A DNA stretch of 58,936 nucleotides from Acinetobacter sp. Lineage in GTDB: Bacteria; Pseudomonadota; Gammaproteobacteria; Pseudomonadales; Moraxellaceae. Shown piece after piece: positions 35,171-43,329 of this stretch (within the stretch, counting starts at the first letter, position 1; each line of letters starts with the position of its first letter). The notes beneath the pieces were generated by a model. It was not told the DNA's origin and ran no database searches. It saw only the letters and a program-made list of their open reading frames with translations. The stretch lies in contig JASLHF010000051.1 in NCBI GenBank assembly GCA_030152275.1, forward strand, positions 1-58,936, given 5' to 3'. Made by a program: the position numbers and the translations under genes.

Positions 35171-35950
35171 TCATTCAGCATTTGCCGAAAATTGTGCATG
35201 CAAATGATTCAAAATGTCATAGTTTGTAGCATCCATTTGAATTGGCGTGATGCTGACAAAACCATGCGCAACAGCAAAAAAGTCTGATTCTATACCGCTT
35301 AAACCTTTTTTAGGTTCTGCAACCGACTCTCCAGATAAACCGATCCAATACACTTGACGGCCGCGCGGGTCAACATGGCTGGTGATAGGCTTAGACTGGC
35401 TGCGGCGGCCTTGATAAGTGATTTTTGCGCCTTTCAACTGTGCCGTATCAGGAATATTAATATTTAAAATATGACGCGCTGGCAGTACCGGCAGACCCGC
35501 CGCAATAAAATCATGCACCCATTGTGCGGCCTGCGCAAAATCTTCAGGGTGTTCATGTGCGCGTACATTTGGGCCTGCCAAAGAAACAGCAATAGCAGGC
35601 TGCTTCATCAAACGCCCTTCAAAGGCTGCACCCACTGTACCTGAATAAAGCACATCATCGCCTAAGTTGGCACCACTGTTAATTCCGCTGACCACCAAAT
35701 CAAATTCAAAATCGAATAAACCATTCATCGACAAATAGACACAATCTGCCGGTGTGCCATTCACCGCCCACATATCTGGAGCAATTTGAATCGGACGCAG
35801 CGGCCGGTCCAAAGTCAGCGCGCTGGAAAATCCGCTGCGTTCCGCCTCTGGAGCAACGACCACCACACGGCCTAAAGGACGCAGTGCATGCGCCAGCGCT
35901 TGGATACCGGGAGCAAATACGCCATCATCGTTGGCTATTAAAATATTCAC
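35171..35950 (-). CDS. surE: 5'/3'-nucleotidase SurE
   Basis: 259-residue metal-dependent phosphatase acting on nucleoside 5'- and 3'-monophosphates. The metal site residues are visible in MNILIANDDG at the N-terminus (Asp-Asp), SGFSSALT, and NGTPADCVYLS with VVSGINSGANLGDDVLYSGT. It starts with GTG 35950 after AAGAGAAA. An NlpD-like gene follows 108 bases downstream. Confidence 0.95.
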   Translation of the reverse strand: MNILIANDDGVFAPGIQALAHALRPLGRVVVVAPEAERSGFSSALTLDRPLRPIQIAPDMWAVNGTPADCVYLSMNGLFDFEFDLVVSGINSGANLGDDVLYSGTVGAAFEGRLMKQPAIAVSLAGPNVRAHEHPEDFAQAAQWVHDFIAAGLPVLPARHILNINIPDTAQLKGAKITYQGRRSQSKPITSHVDPRGRQVYWIGLSGESVAEPKKGLSGIESDFFAVAHGFVSITPIQMDATNYDILNHLHAQFSANAE

Positions 35951-36057
35951 GTTAATTTCTCTTGGATAAAAAATGACTGGTCAGAACTTTTCATTGTAAA
36001 ATTCAAAGAATTATATATATTTAAAGTTCATTATCCATCATACATGTGTGATTCAAA

Positions 36058-36432
36058 ATGATTAAAACTATATCATTTCGCAGCTTATTGGGTTTAGGTT
36101 TTGCCGCTATTTTTTCACAAGCGGTAACTGCCAATGAGGGACTGACTCAAGCTGAAATAAACACCACGGTTAAGGAAGACCTTGCATCTGCTCAAGTTAT
36201 GGCCGAAATTTGCCCTGCAGTTGTGGGTAAAAATGCAACATTTGACAGCAACATTAAACTATTAGTAAAAAGCTATTTGGCAGACTATTCTGACAAGTCA
36301 ATGACTTATGAAAAAATCCAATCTGACAGCGAATATCAAAGCCTGTTAAAAGAAGCGCGTGAAGCTGCAAAAGAAACTGCAGCAGATGAACAAAAAGCAG
36401 TTTGTGATGATGTTTTAAATTACGAAGGCTAA
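36058..36432 (+). CDS. MCR_0457-type small periplasmic protein (copy 1)
   Basis: 124 residues with a Sec signal peptide ending near TVTA-N (residue 24). The mature part is helical and has two cysteines (EICPAV and AVCDDV) that could form a disulfide. It shares the pattern [AL]xEICPxxV...F...LVK-x-Y with the next gene, so both belong to the same Moraxellaceae-specific family. Function unknown. It is separated from copy 2 by a strong terminator, so the two are transcribed independently. Confidence 0.8.
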   Translation: MIKTISFRSLLGLGFAAIFSQAVTANEGLTQAEINTTVKEDLASAQVMAEICPAVVGKNATFDSNIKLLVKSYLADYSDKSMTYEKIQSDSEYQSLLKEAREAAKETAADEQKAVCDDVLNYEG

Positions 36433-36456
36433 TATACCCCACAGTATCTTAATCTT

Positions 36457-36489
36457 AAAAAGGATAATGCATTTTGCATTATCCTTTTT
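36457..36489 (+). terminator. Terminator between the two MCR_0457-type genes
   Basis: A 15-bp stem (A5-GGATAATGCA with its complement) around a three-base loop, followed by T6. It lies 25 bases after the stop of copy 1. Confidence 0.92.
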
Positions 36490-36607
36490 TGCTTCATATT
36501 TCTAAATGCTTTCAACAGCTTCAATACAATTTGGCACTTTAATTTATTCTAAATAGCTTTAAGCTAAGCGCATAATATTTTTCGTTGAATGTTTCAGGTT
36601 GTTTTAC

Positions 36608-36988
36608 ATGAAAAAAAATTGGTTAAAAACGATTGCTGCATTGTCCATTTCCGCTGGCGCTCTGTCCGCTGCTTCTGCATACGCTGCAGATGAAAAAATT
36701 GAAGTTACCCCTACCCCGCAAGTTACCAGTCAGGAATTGGCTGCTATTTATGTGCTGTCTGAAATATGCCCAAGCAAAGTCAGCAATCAAGATAAATTTG
36801 ATAAAGGCTATGCCAAGCTAGTTAAAGAATATCTGCCAAATGAAAAAAATCCTGTCAGTGCGCTGGAACAGCTCAGTAAACAGCCAAGTTTTTCCAAAAT
36901 TTTAGCAGAAGCCCAGACCGATGCAAAAAAAGCCGGCGACAAAAAAAATGCTGAAATTTGCAAAGAGCTCAGCACTTACTCAAATTAA
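36608..36988 (+). CDS. MCR_0457-type small periplasmic protein (copy 2)
   Basis: 126 residues from ATG 36608 (an upstream in-frame TTG at 36599 is less likely). The signal peptide ends at SAYAAD. The mature protein repeats the architecture of copy 1: LSEICPSKV, KGYAKLVKEYL and a late cysteine in AEICKEL. Similar length and the two conserved cysteines indicate tandem duplication followed by strong divergence. Function unknown. Confidence 0.8.
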   Translation: MKKNWLKTIAALSISAGALSAASAYAADEKIEVTPTPQVTSQELAAIYVLSEICPSKVSNQDKFDKGYAKLVKEYLPNEKNPVSALEQLSKQPSFSKILAEAQTDAKKAGDKKNAEICKELSTYSN

Positions 36989-37105
36989 TTTCACTTGGTT
37001 ACAATACTTTTAAAATAAGCCCTCCCGCCCCATAGAAGTCCGCCTAGCTTTGTCCTAAAATGCTAGGCTCTTCGAGCTTATAACAAGTTATTGGAAACAC
37101 CCAGA

Positions 37106-38254
37106 ATGACCCGAAAAACCGCCCTTGCCGCACTTCTGCTAACCCCTAGTTTTTCTTTCGCGGCAACTGTCCTATCTGCACCTCCAGAATTGAATAATAA
37201 ATCGTATGTGCTGATGGACTATGAAACCGGGCAAATCCTTGCATCAAAAAACGAAAATGAAAAATTAGCCCCCGCTTCTATGACCAAAATGATGACCAGT
37301 TACATCATTGAACAAAAGCTTTTAAGCGGTGAGCTGACAGAGAATGAAAAAGTACGCATGAATGAATCTGCCTGGTGCCGCGGCAGCAGTTCAGAATCCT
37401 GCATGTATGTGCCTTTAAACGGCACAGCGACTGCGCTGGAAATGCTGCGCGGCATTATCATTCAGTCAGGCAACGACGCTTCTAAAGCAATGGCGGAACA
37501 TATTGCCGGCAACGAAGGCACCTTTGCTCACATGATGAATCAGGAAGCGAAGCGTATCGGCATGGTGAATACTCAATTCATCAATGCTACAGGCATGCCA
37601 GCAGAAGGCCATTATTCTACGGCTAAAGATATGGCAGTTTTGGCGCAGCATATTATCCATGACAGCTCAAAATACTACCCAATCTATTCTGAAAAAGAAT
37701 TTACCTTTAACGGCATCAAACAAGGCAACCGTAATGCCCTGCTGTATACAGACCCGAGTGTTGACGGTTTAAAAACAGGTCATACCGACGAAGCCGGCTA
37801 CTGCCTCACTACTTCCGCTAAACGTGGCCCTTTGCGCTTAATTTCTGTGATCTTCGGCGCGCCAAGCATGAACGAACGCGCATCGCAAACCCGTGAAATT
37901 TTAGCGTGGGGCTATGCCAATTTTGAAACTGTAAAAGTGCAGCCAGCCAATCAAGTTTTAGCCAAAGCTAAAGTCTGGTATGGCAAAGACAGCGAAGTAC
38001 AAATTGGCCTGCCGGAAAACTTTAATGTAACGATGCCGAAAGGTGAAGCCAATGCCATTAAAACCCAATTAGTGGTTCAGCCAAAATTGACTGCGCCTTT
38101 AAAACAAGGTCAAGTCGTGGGTAAATATGTGGCGACATTAAACGGTAAAGTGATTGCTGAAAAACCTTTAGTTGCATTAAAAGCAGTTGAAGAAGCTGGC
38201 TTCTTTGCAAAAATGATTGACCATATCAAACAGTTCTTTGCTAACTTGTTCTAA
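37106..38254 (+). CDS. dacC: D-alanyl-D-alanine carboxypeptidase (PBP5/6 type)
   Basis: 382-residue penicillin-binding protein that removes the terminal D-Ala of peptidoglycan pentapeptides in the periplasm. The signal peptide is MTRKTALAALLLTPSFSFA. The serine-protease-like motifs are SMTK (Ser58/Lys61), SGN in IIQSGNDASKAM and KTG in DGLKTGHTDEAGYC. The C-terminal PBP5 domain ends with an amphipathic helix (FFAKMIDHIKQFFANLF) that anchors it to the outer face of the inner membrane. I start at ATG 37106 rather than the upstream TTG at 37091. Confidence 0.93.
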   Translation: MTRKTALAALLLTPSFSFAATVLSAPPELNNKSYVLMDYETGQILASKNENEKLAPASMTKMMTSYIIEQKLLSGELTENEKVRMNESAWCRGSSSESCMYVPLNGTATALEMLRGIIIQSGNDASKAMAEHIAGNEGTFAHMMNQEAKRIGMVNTQFINATGMPAEGHYSTAKDMAVLAQHIIHDSSKYYPIYSEKEFTFNGIKQGNRNALLYTDPSVDGLKTGHTDEAGYCLTTSAKRGPLRLISVIFGAPSMNERASQTREILAWGYANFETVKVQPANQVLAKAKVWYGKDSEVQIGLPENFNVTMPKGEANAIKTQLVVQPKLTAPLKQGQVVGKYVATLNGKVIAEKPLVALKAVEEAGFFAKMIDHIKQFFANLF

Positions 38255-38288
38255 GATTTCTCGAAAGCTGATTTTTTCAGCTTAGACT

Positions 38289-38318
38289 AAAGCATCCCTG
38301 CCTCGGTTCGGATGCTTT
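38289..38318 (+). terminator. Terminator of dacC
   Basis: AAAGCATCC pairs with GGATGCTTT around a 12-base loop, followed by a T-run, about 35 bases after the stop. Confidence 0.85.
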
Positions 38319-38362
38319 TTTTATTTTATACTTGGACCAATTCAGCTATTTAGTCTAATGCT

Positions 38363-38905
38363 ATGAAAAAAAATATCCGCCCATATTTAGATCACCATCC
38401 CAAAATTGACTCAACTTGCTACATTGATGAAATGTCAGTGGTAATCGGTGAGGTTACTTTAGCGGAAAATGTCTCTGTATGGCCCTTTGCGGTAATCCGT
38501 GGCGATGTCAACCATATCCGTATTGGCAAAAATTCTAATGTGCAAGATCATGCCATGCTGCATGTCAGCCATAAAAAAGCAGACAAGCCCGAAGGTTCAC
38601 CGCTGATTATTGGTGAAGATGTCACGATTGGCCATCATGTCAAACTGCACGGCTGCACCATTGGCAACCGTGTACTGGTCGGTATAAGCAGCATTATTTT
38701 AGATGATGCGGTCATTGAAGATGATGTCATGATTGGTGCAGGCTCTCTCGTGCCACCGCGCAAGCGTTTGGAAAGCGGTTATTTGTATGTTGGCACACCG
38801 GTGCAAAAAGTCCGGCCCTTAACCGCTCAAGAAAAGGAATTTTTGCCGTATTCTGCGCGGCATTATGTCCAAGTAGCGAATAATTATTTAGAACCTCAAA
38901 ACTGA
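38363..38905 (+). CDS. Gamma-class carbonic anhydrase-like hexapeptide protein
   Basis: 180-residue left-handed beta-helix trimer protein of the YrdA/PaaY group. Hexapeptide repeats run through the whole length (VIGEVTLAENVSVWPFAVIRG split over two turns). The three potential metal histidines are in MLHVSHK and GHHVKLHGC. Members bind zinc or iron and some have carbonic anhydrase or thioesterase activity, so the reaction here is not certain. A large hairpin terminator follows. Confidence 0.88.
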   Translation: MKKNIRPYLDHHPKIDSTCYIDEMSVVIGEVTLAENVSVWPFAVIRGDVNHIRIGKNSNVQDHAMLHVSHKKADKPEGSPLIIGEDVTIGHHVKLHGCTIGNRVLVGISSIILDDAVIEDDVMIGAGSLVPPRKRLESGYLYVGTPVQKVRPLTAQEKEFLPYSARHYVQVANNYLEPQN

Positions 38906-38964
38906 GGCTGCCCCCAGCCGCGGCTGCTTTAAGCGCTTAAGCCGCTCGTAATCGATAGAACTAC

Positions 38965-39015
38965 AAATAGCAGTCTGGGCTGTATTGCTATATTTATAAA
39001 GGCAGACTGCTATTT
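38965..39015 (+). terminator. Long-loop hairpin after the carbonic anhydrase-like gene
   Basis: A 13-bp stem (AAATAGCAGTCTG, 38965-38977, with CAGACTGCTATTT, 39003-39015) around a 25-base loop, followed by T4. The loop is longer than usual for a terminator. Two perfect palindromes (AGCCGCGGCT and TTAAGCGCTTAA) lie in the 30 bases upstream. Confidence 0.6.
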
Positions 39016-39131
39016 TTTACCCACATTACGTATCCTGCGGCTTAGCTCAATTATTTTCTTTAGCCCGGCAGGATGAATTGCAAAATTGAACGAAGCTTCA
39101 GTTTATACACGATATTTTTTAAGCTAATCCG

Positions 39132-40070
39132 TTAAGCTGCCTTGGCTTTACGCTGAAGTTTTATCGAAGCAAAGCTATGTACGATCATACCGGCAATAAT
39201 TAAGCTGACACCGAACAAAGCGGTATTTGAAGGCAAATGCATGCCTAAAATCAGCATCTCACCCAGCAATGTAAACAGCAACTCTCCGGACTGCGTTGCT
39301 TCCACAATAGCCAGCTGCTTGGGGTTTTTATGCACCAGATTGGTCGCAGAGAAAAACAGCAAGGTCGCAATAACACCAGAGAACAGCGCCACCAAAAAGG
39401 CATAATTAACCTGTCCCATAGACGGCAAGCCATGTGTGATGCCTCCACACAGCGCAATAACGGCCCAAAAAGGCAAACTGGCCAAGGTCATATTCAGCAC
39501 CCGTTCTGGCGTTTCGATTTGATTTTGGCAAATCTGCATCATTTTTCGGTTGCCAAGCGGATACATAAATGCGGCAAACAGTACAGGAATAAAACCTGCA
39601 AGCGCCTGTTTCCAGCTGATGCTGGCCATTTGATCCCATAAAATCAGCAGCACGCCAAAAATAATCACCACAGACCATTTTAGTTCCTGCCAAGGTATTT
39701 TAGGCCGGACGCCTGCAGACACACCCATGAATGGGATAAGCAATGAACCGGCAATGATGGTCATTTGCCAGCTGCCGGCAACCAGCCAGCCGGGCGAATA
39801 AATACTGGCAAAGGTCAAAGGCGCATAAAATAGGCCAAATCCCACTGTGCTCCACAGCACATAAGCTTTCAGATGATGACGCAAATGTTTCAGGCTAGAA
39901 CCTAATTTTCCGCGCAGCGCGACGATCAGCAATAAAATAGGCGTCATCCAAAAGAAACGCAGCGATGAACTCCACATCCAGCTGCCGCCGTCCAGCTCCA
40001 TTGCCCGGTTAAAGATAAAAGCAGTAGAAAAAAAGCACGAAGCCAGCAATCCATAAATAATCGCGCGCAC
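39132..40070 (-). CDS. EmrE/DMT-superfamily multidrug-type permease
   Basis: 312-residue inner-membrane protein with ten hydrophobic segments, arranged as two halves of five, of the drug/metabolite transporter superfamily (multidrug resistance efflux type). FSTAFIFNRAMELDGGSWMWS near the start, split by a helix turn, is typical. It starts with GTG 40070 after AGGTGG. Two palindromic operators and a divergent XRE-cupin gene share its 107-base upstream region, so it is very likely controlled by that regulator. Substrate unknown. Confidence 0.85.
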   Translation of the reverse strand: MRAIIYGLLASCFFSTAFIFNRAMELDGGSWMWSSSLRFFWMTPILLLIVALRGKLGSSLKHLRHHLKAYVLWSTVGFGLFYAPLTFASIYSPGWLVAGSWQMTIIAGSLLIPFMGVSAGVRPKIPWQELKWSVVIIFGVLLILWDQMASISWKQALAGFIPVLFAAFMYPLGNRKMMQICQNQIETPERVLNMTLASLPFWAVIALCGGITHGLPSMGQVNYAFLVALFSGVIATLLFFSATNLVHKNPKQLAIVEATQSGELLFTLLGEMLILGMHLPSNTALFGVSLIIAGMIVHSFASIKLQRKAKAA

Positions 40071-40110
40071 AAAGCCACCTTTTTAACAGAACATATCCAT
40101 ATCAACATAT

Positions 40111-40157
40111 TTGTGCGTTATAATGCACAAGAATTTCATTGTACGTTATAACGCACA
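40111..40157. promoter_or_regulatory. Two palindromic operators between the permease and XRE-cupin genes
   Basis: TTGTGCGTTATAATGCACAA (40111-40130) and TGTACGTTATAACGCACA (40140-40157) are near-perfect palindromes with a common core CGTTATAA[CT]G and flanking TGT/ACA. Their centres are 28 bases apart. The first includes a TATAAT that could be the -10 of the plus-strand gene. They are best explained as binding sites for the adjacent HTH protein, controlling both directions. Confidence 0.75.
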
Positions 40158-40177
40158 CGATAAATAGAGGCGGTTAC

Positions 40178-40714
40178 ATGTCCCTGCTGCTGAAGCATAT
40201 TGCTATTCAATTAAAAACCCTGCGCGCTGCTCAAGGCTGGAGCTTAGATCAGACTGCTCAGGCAACCGGCATCAGTAAGGCCATGTTAGGGCAAATTGAA
40301 CGTGAGGAATCTAATCCGACTGTACTGACGCTATGGAAAATCGCAGCAGGCTTTCATTGTTCTTTAAGCGCGTTTTTGCCAGCAGAGCCGAGAATTGAAG
40401 CTGTGATGCAGCATCAGGATGAGACTTTATCGGTCAAAATTTTACAGCCTTTTGATCCTGTCTTAAGCTATGAAATTCTGCATATCACTCTAAAGGCCCA
40501 TACTTTACATCACTCCTGCGCCCATGAAACTGGCGTCATTGAAGATATTCTGCCTTTAAATGGTGAAGTCAGCATTCAAACTAAAGATCAAACCTTGACC
40601 GTGCTGACAGGCCAAACCATTCGGTTTAATGCGGATCAAGCGCATAGCTATATAAATAGCAGCAATGCGGATACTGAGTTTTATAATATTGTGCATTATC
40701 CAAAGCGCCGTTAA
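40178..40714 (+). CDS. XRE-family regulator with C-terminal cupin
   Basis: 178 residues from ATG 40178 (AGAGGCGG upstream; the longer TTG frame at 40139 would start inside the operator). HTH at about 8-62 (SLDQTAQATGISKAMLGQIE), then a cupin beta-barrel at about 95-172 (GEVSIQTKDQTLTVLTGQTI split over two strands, DQAHSYIN). This architecture senses small molecules and usually represses an adjacent transporter or enzyme. It is divergent from the permease gene, with two operators between. Confidence 0.9.
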   Translation: MSLLLKHIAIQLKTLRAAQGWSLDQTAQATGISKAMLGQIEREESNPTVLTLWKIAAGFHCSLSAFLPAEPRIEAVMQHQDETLSVKILQPFDPVLSYEILHITLKAHTLHHSCAHETGVIEDILPLNGEVSIQTKDQTLTVLTGQTIRFNADQAHSYINSSNADTEFYNIVHYPKRR

Positions 40715-40901
40715 TTTGTAATTGGGCTATAGATTGAAGCGACATCTCACTTGTTTTCACTGCCCAAAGCGATAAGCTGGAGCAGAATTTATTGCACTTA
40801 GGCACAAACTTCTGCCCGATCCATCAGTTTAAGTTCAGTTCAACATAGCCACCGCTCCCTAAATTTTGTAGAATAGCGTTTTTACCCCATGGTGCTTTTC
40901 T

Positions 40902-41387
40902 ATGACCGCTTGGACTGCCCACGTTACTGTAGCTACAGTTGTTGAAAAAGACGGGAAATTCCTTTTTACTGAAGAACATACTGAAGGCGTTACCCATACT
41001 GTGTTCAATCAGCCAGCAGGCCATGTTGAATGCGGTGAATCCATCATTCAGGCGGCTATTCGTGAAACCATGGAAGAAACTGGCCATGCGGTAGAAGTTA
41101 ATGCCCTGCTTGGCATTTATACCTATACACCGCCCATGTTTCCAGACCGTACCTATTTCAGATTCTGCTTTTTAGCGCATGTGCTGGAGTATTTTCCAGA
41201 AGCGGAACTGGACAAAGGCATTGTTGGTCCCAAATGGATGACCTTAGATGAACTGCTTGAAACTGGACGTGCGCGCAGCCCGCTGGTGATTAAAGCCGTT
41301 AAAGATGCTTTATCTGGTCAAAAATATCCTTTATCGCTCGTTTATGAGCACCAAAATTCTCCCTTAATTTCAAATTTGGATGCTTAA
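40902..41387 (+). CDS. nudJ: Nudix phosphatase NudJ
   Basis: 161-residue Nudix hydrolase. The box is complete: GHVECGESIIQAAIRETMEE followed by TGHAV. E. coli NudJ hydrolyses thiamine pyrimidine pyrophosphates and nucleoside tri/diphosphates. Identification rests strongly on order, since nudJ-mnmA-hflD-purB is the same as in Enterobacteriaceae. Only a few bases separate it from mnmA, so they form one transcript. Confidence 0.88.
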   Translation: MTAWTAHVTVATVVEKDGKFLFTEEHTEGVTHTVFNQPAGHVECGESIIQAAIRETMEETGHAVEVNALLGIYTYTPPMFPDRTYFRFCFLAHVLEYFPEAELDKGIVGPKWMTLDELLETGRARSPLVIKAVKDALSGQKYPLSLVYEHQNSPLISNLDA

Positions 41388-41391
41388 TCCT

Positions 41392-42528
41392 ATGCAACAA
41401 CGTGTCATCGTCGGTATGTCTGGTGGTGTAGATTCTTCTGTGTCTGCAGCACTTCTTCTTCAACAAGGCTATCAAGTTGAAGGTCTTTTCATGAAAAACT
41501 GGGAAGAAGATGACGGCACGGAATACTGTACGGCAATGGAAGACCTTGCCGATGCTCAAGCGGTATGCGACAAAATTGGCATTAAACTGCATACTGCCAA
41601 TTTCGCAATGGAATATTGGGATCGTGTATTTGAGCACTTCCTACAAGAATATGCGGCAGGTCGTACCCCTAACCCGGATATTTTATGCAATAAAGAAATT
41701 AAATTCCGTGCGTTTTTAGACCATGCGGTGAACTTGGGTGCAGACTTTATTGCAACAGGTCACTACTGCCGCCGCGGTGAAACACTTAAAAATTCACGTG
41801 GTGAAGAATATGCTCCTTTACTACGTGGTTTAGACAGCAATAAAGACCAAACCTATTTCCTGCATGCGGTGCATGGTCGTGAAATTAATAAGACATTGTT
41901 CCCTGTCGGTGAAATTGAAAAACCACAAGTACGTAAAATTGCTGAAGAATTAGGTTTGGCGACAGCGAAGAAAAAAGATTCAACAGGCATCTGTTTTATT
42001 GGTGAACGCCGTTTTAATGACTTTTTAAAACAGTATTTGCCTGCACAGCCCGGAAAAATCGTCTTAGATAATGGCAAAGAGGTTGGTGAACATCACGGCT
42101 TAATGTACTATACGCTCGGCCAGCGTGGCGGGATTGGACTTGGCGGCCTCAAAGGCGCGGAAGAAGGCGCTTGGTTTGTACTGCACAAAGACATTGAAGG
42201 CAACCGCCTCGTTGTCGGTCAAGGCCATGAACACCCGCTGATGCAAAGCACTATTTTATGGTCTGAAGCGATTGATTGGGTTGCAGGTGAGCAAGAAATT
42301 CCTGAAACAGGTTTCCGCTGCACAGCAAAAACGCGTTACCGCCAGCCTGACCAAGACTGTACATTATTTAAAGACCCTGCTGCGCCAAACGGTGTGCGTG
42401 TTGAGTTTGATGAACCGCAGCGCGCCGTAACACCGGGTCAAAGTGTGGTGTTCTACACCAGTGAAGTTTGTTTAGGCGGCGGCGTGATCCATCACACCAA
42501 TGCGCCTAAACCGGATTTTATTGAATAA
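41392..42528 (+). CDS. mnmA: tRNA-specific 2-thiouridylase MnmA
   Basis: 378-residue enzyme that adds sulfur to U34 in tRNAs for Lys, Glu and Gln. The PP-loop VGMSGGVDSS binds ATP. The two catalytic cysteines are in NPDILCNKEIKF and STGICFIGERRF. Length is normal. An ATG at 41380 overlapping the nudJ stop would add four residues, but the start at MQQRVIVG fits the family. Confidence 0.96.
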   Translation: MQQRVIVGMSGGVDSSVSAALLLQQGYQVEGLFMKNWEEDDGTEYCTAMEDLADAQAVCDKIGIKLHTANFAMEYWDRVFEHFLQEYAAGRTPNPDILCNKEIKFRAFLDHAVNLGADFIATGHYCRRGETLKNSRGEEYAPLLRGLDSNKDQTYFLHAVHGREINKTLFPVGEIEKPQVRKIAEELGLATAKKKDSTGICFIGERRFNDFLKQYLPAQPGKIVLDNGKEVGEHHGLMYYTLGQRGGIGLGGLKGAEEGAWFVLHKDIEGNRLVVGQGHEHPLMQSTILWSEAIDWVAGEQEIPETGFRCTAKTRYRQPDQDCTLFKDPAAPNGVRVEFDEPQRAVTPGQSVVFYTSEVCLGGGVIHHTNAPKPDFIE

Positions 42529-42540
42529 GGATTGTTCCGG

Positions 42541-43272
42541 ATGACAGAGTTACCGTTTCAACAGTCTCAAACACTGAATGCACGCCAAAATCGCGCTTTG
42601 GCGCTGGCTGGTGTATTTCAGGCGACTCAGCTTACGCACATGACTGCGTTAACGGGTCAAAAGAGTATTGGCGAAAGCGGTAACTTTTATTTAGAACAGC
42701 TGATTAAAGCCAGCTTAAACATCCGCCCCAGCGGCAAATGCAGCGGTCAAACCTTAGATTTTTTTAATCAGCTTGCAGATATTTCTTTAGGACTAAAAAC
42801 CTTAGAAAACAGCATTACTCAGCCCTTCACTTCTGCACCGGCATCCAGACTGCCTAAAATCTCCAGCGCCAAACTGCCGATGGGCTATGCGCTAGCTTTG
42901 CTCCAGTTAGAAAAAAAAGTGTATAGCAACCCTAAATTTGTCGAAATTATTGAACAGTCCCAACAGAAAATACTCAGACAGCTGTCATTTTTCGATAACA
43001 ATTATCTGCACCCCAGTGTTTTAGCCAGTTTAGCGCAAACCTATGTCGACACTGCCGGTCAAATCAATCCCCGCATTATGGTTCGCGGCAATGCCGAAGC
43101 CTTTAAAGATTCATCTCATACCAACCGCATCCGCGCTTCCCTGTTCACCGGCCTGCAAATGGCGCATTTATGGCGTCAGCTGGGCGGCAGTTCATGGACT
43201 ATGATGTTCAGCAAGCGCAAGCTGCTTCGAGATATTCAAGATCTTGCCCGTTTACAGTATCAGGTGGTGTAA
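42541..43272 (+). CDS. hflD: HflD-family protein
   Basis: 243-residue mostly helical, peripheral membrane protein. E. coli HflD interacts with phage lambda CII; its cellular role is not settled. The match is supported by QNRALALAGVFQATQLTHMTA, split by a turn, near the start and by its fixed position between mnmA and purB. ATG 42541 has AAGGA eight bases upstream, 12 bases after the mnmA stop. Confidence 0.92.
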   Translation: MTELPFQQSQTLNARQNRALALAGVFQATQLTHMTALTGQKSIGESGNFYLEQLIKASLNIRPSGKCSGQTLDFFNQLADISLGLKTLENSITQPFTSAPASRLPKISSAKLPMGYALALLQLEKKVYSNPKFVEIIEQSQQKILRQLSFFDNNYLHPSVLASLAQTYVDTAGQINPRIMVRGNAEAFKDSSHTNRIRASLFTGLQMAHLWRQLGGSSWTMMFSKRKLLRDIQDLARLQYQVV

Positions 43273-43329
43273 CTTGAACTGCAGCGGGCTTTTTGTTTTA
43301 CGTTTAATTCCAAAGTTTAAGGAATCGCT

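Noticed and set aside
38915..38960. Palindromes AGCCGCGGCT and TTAAGCGCTTAA as an operator
   Set aside because: They lie in the 3' gap between convergent genes, next to a terminator-like hairpin; no promoter is nearby.
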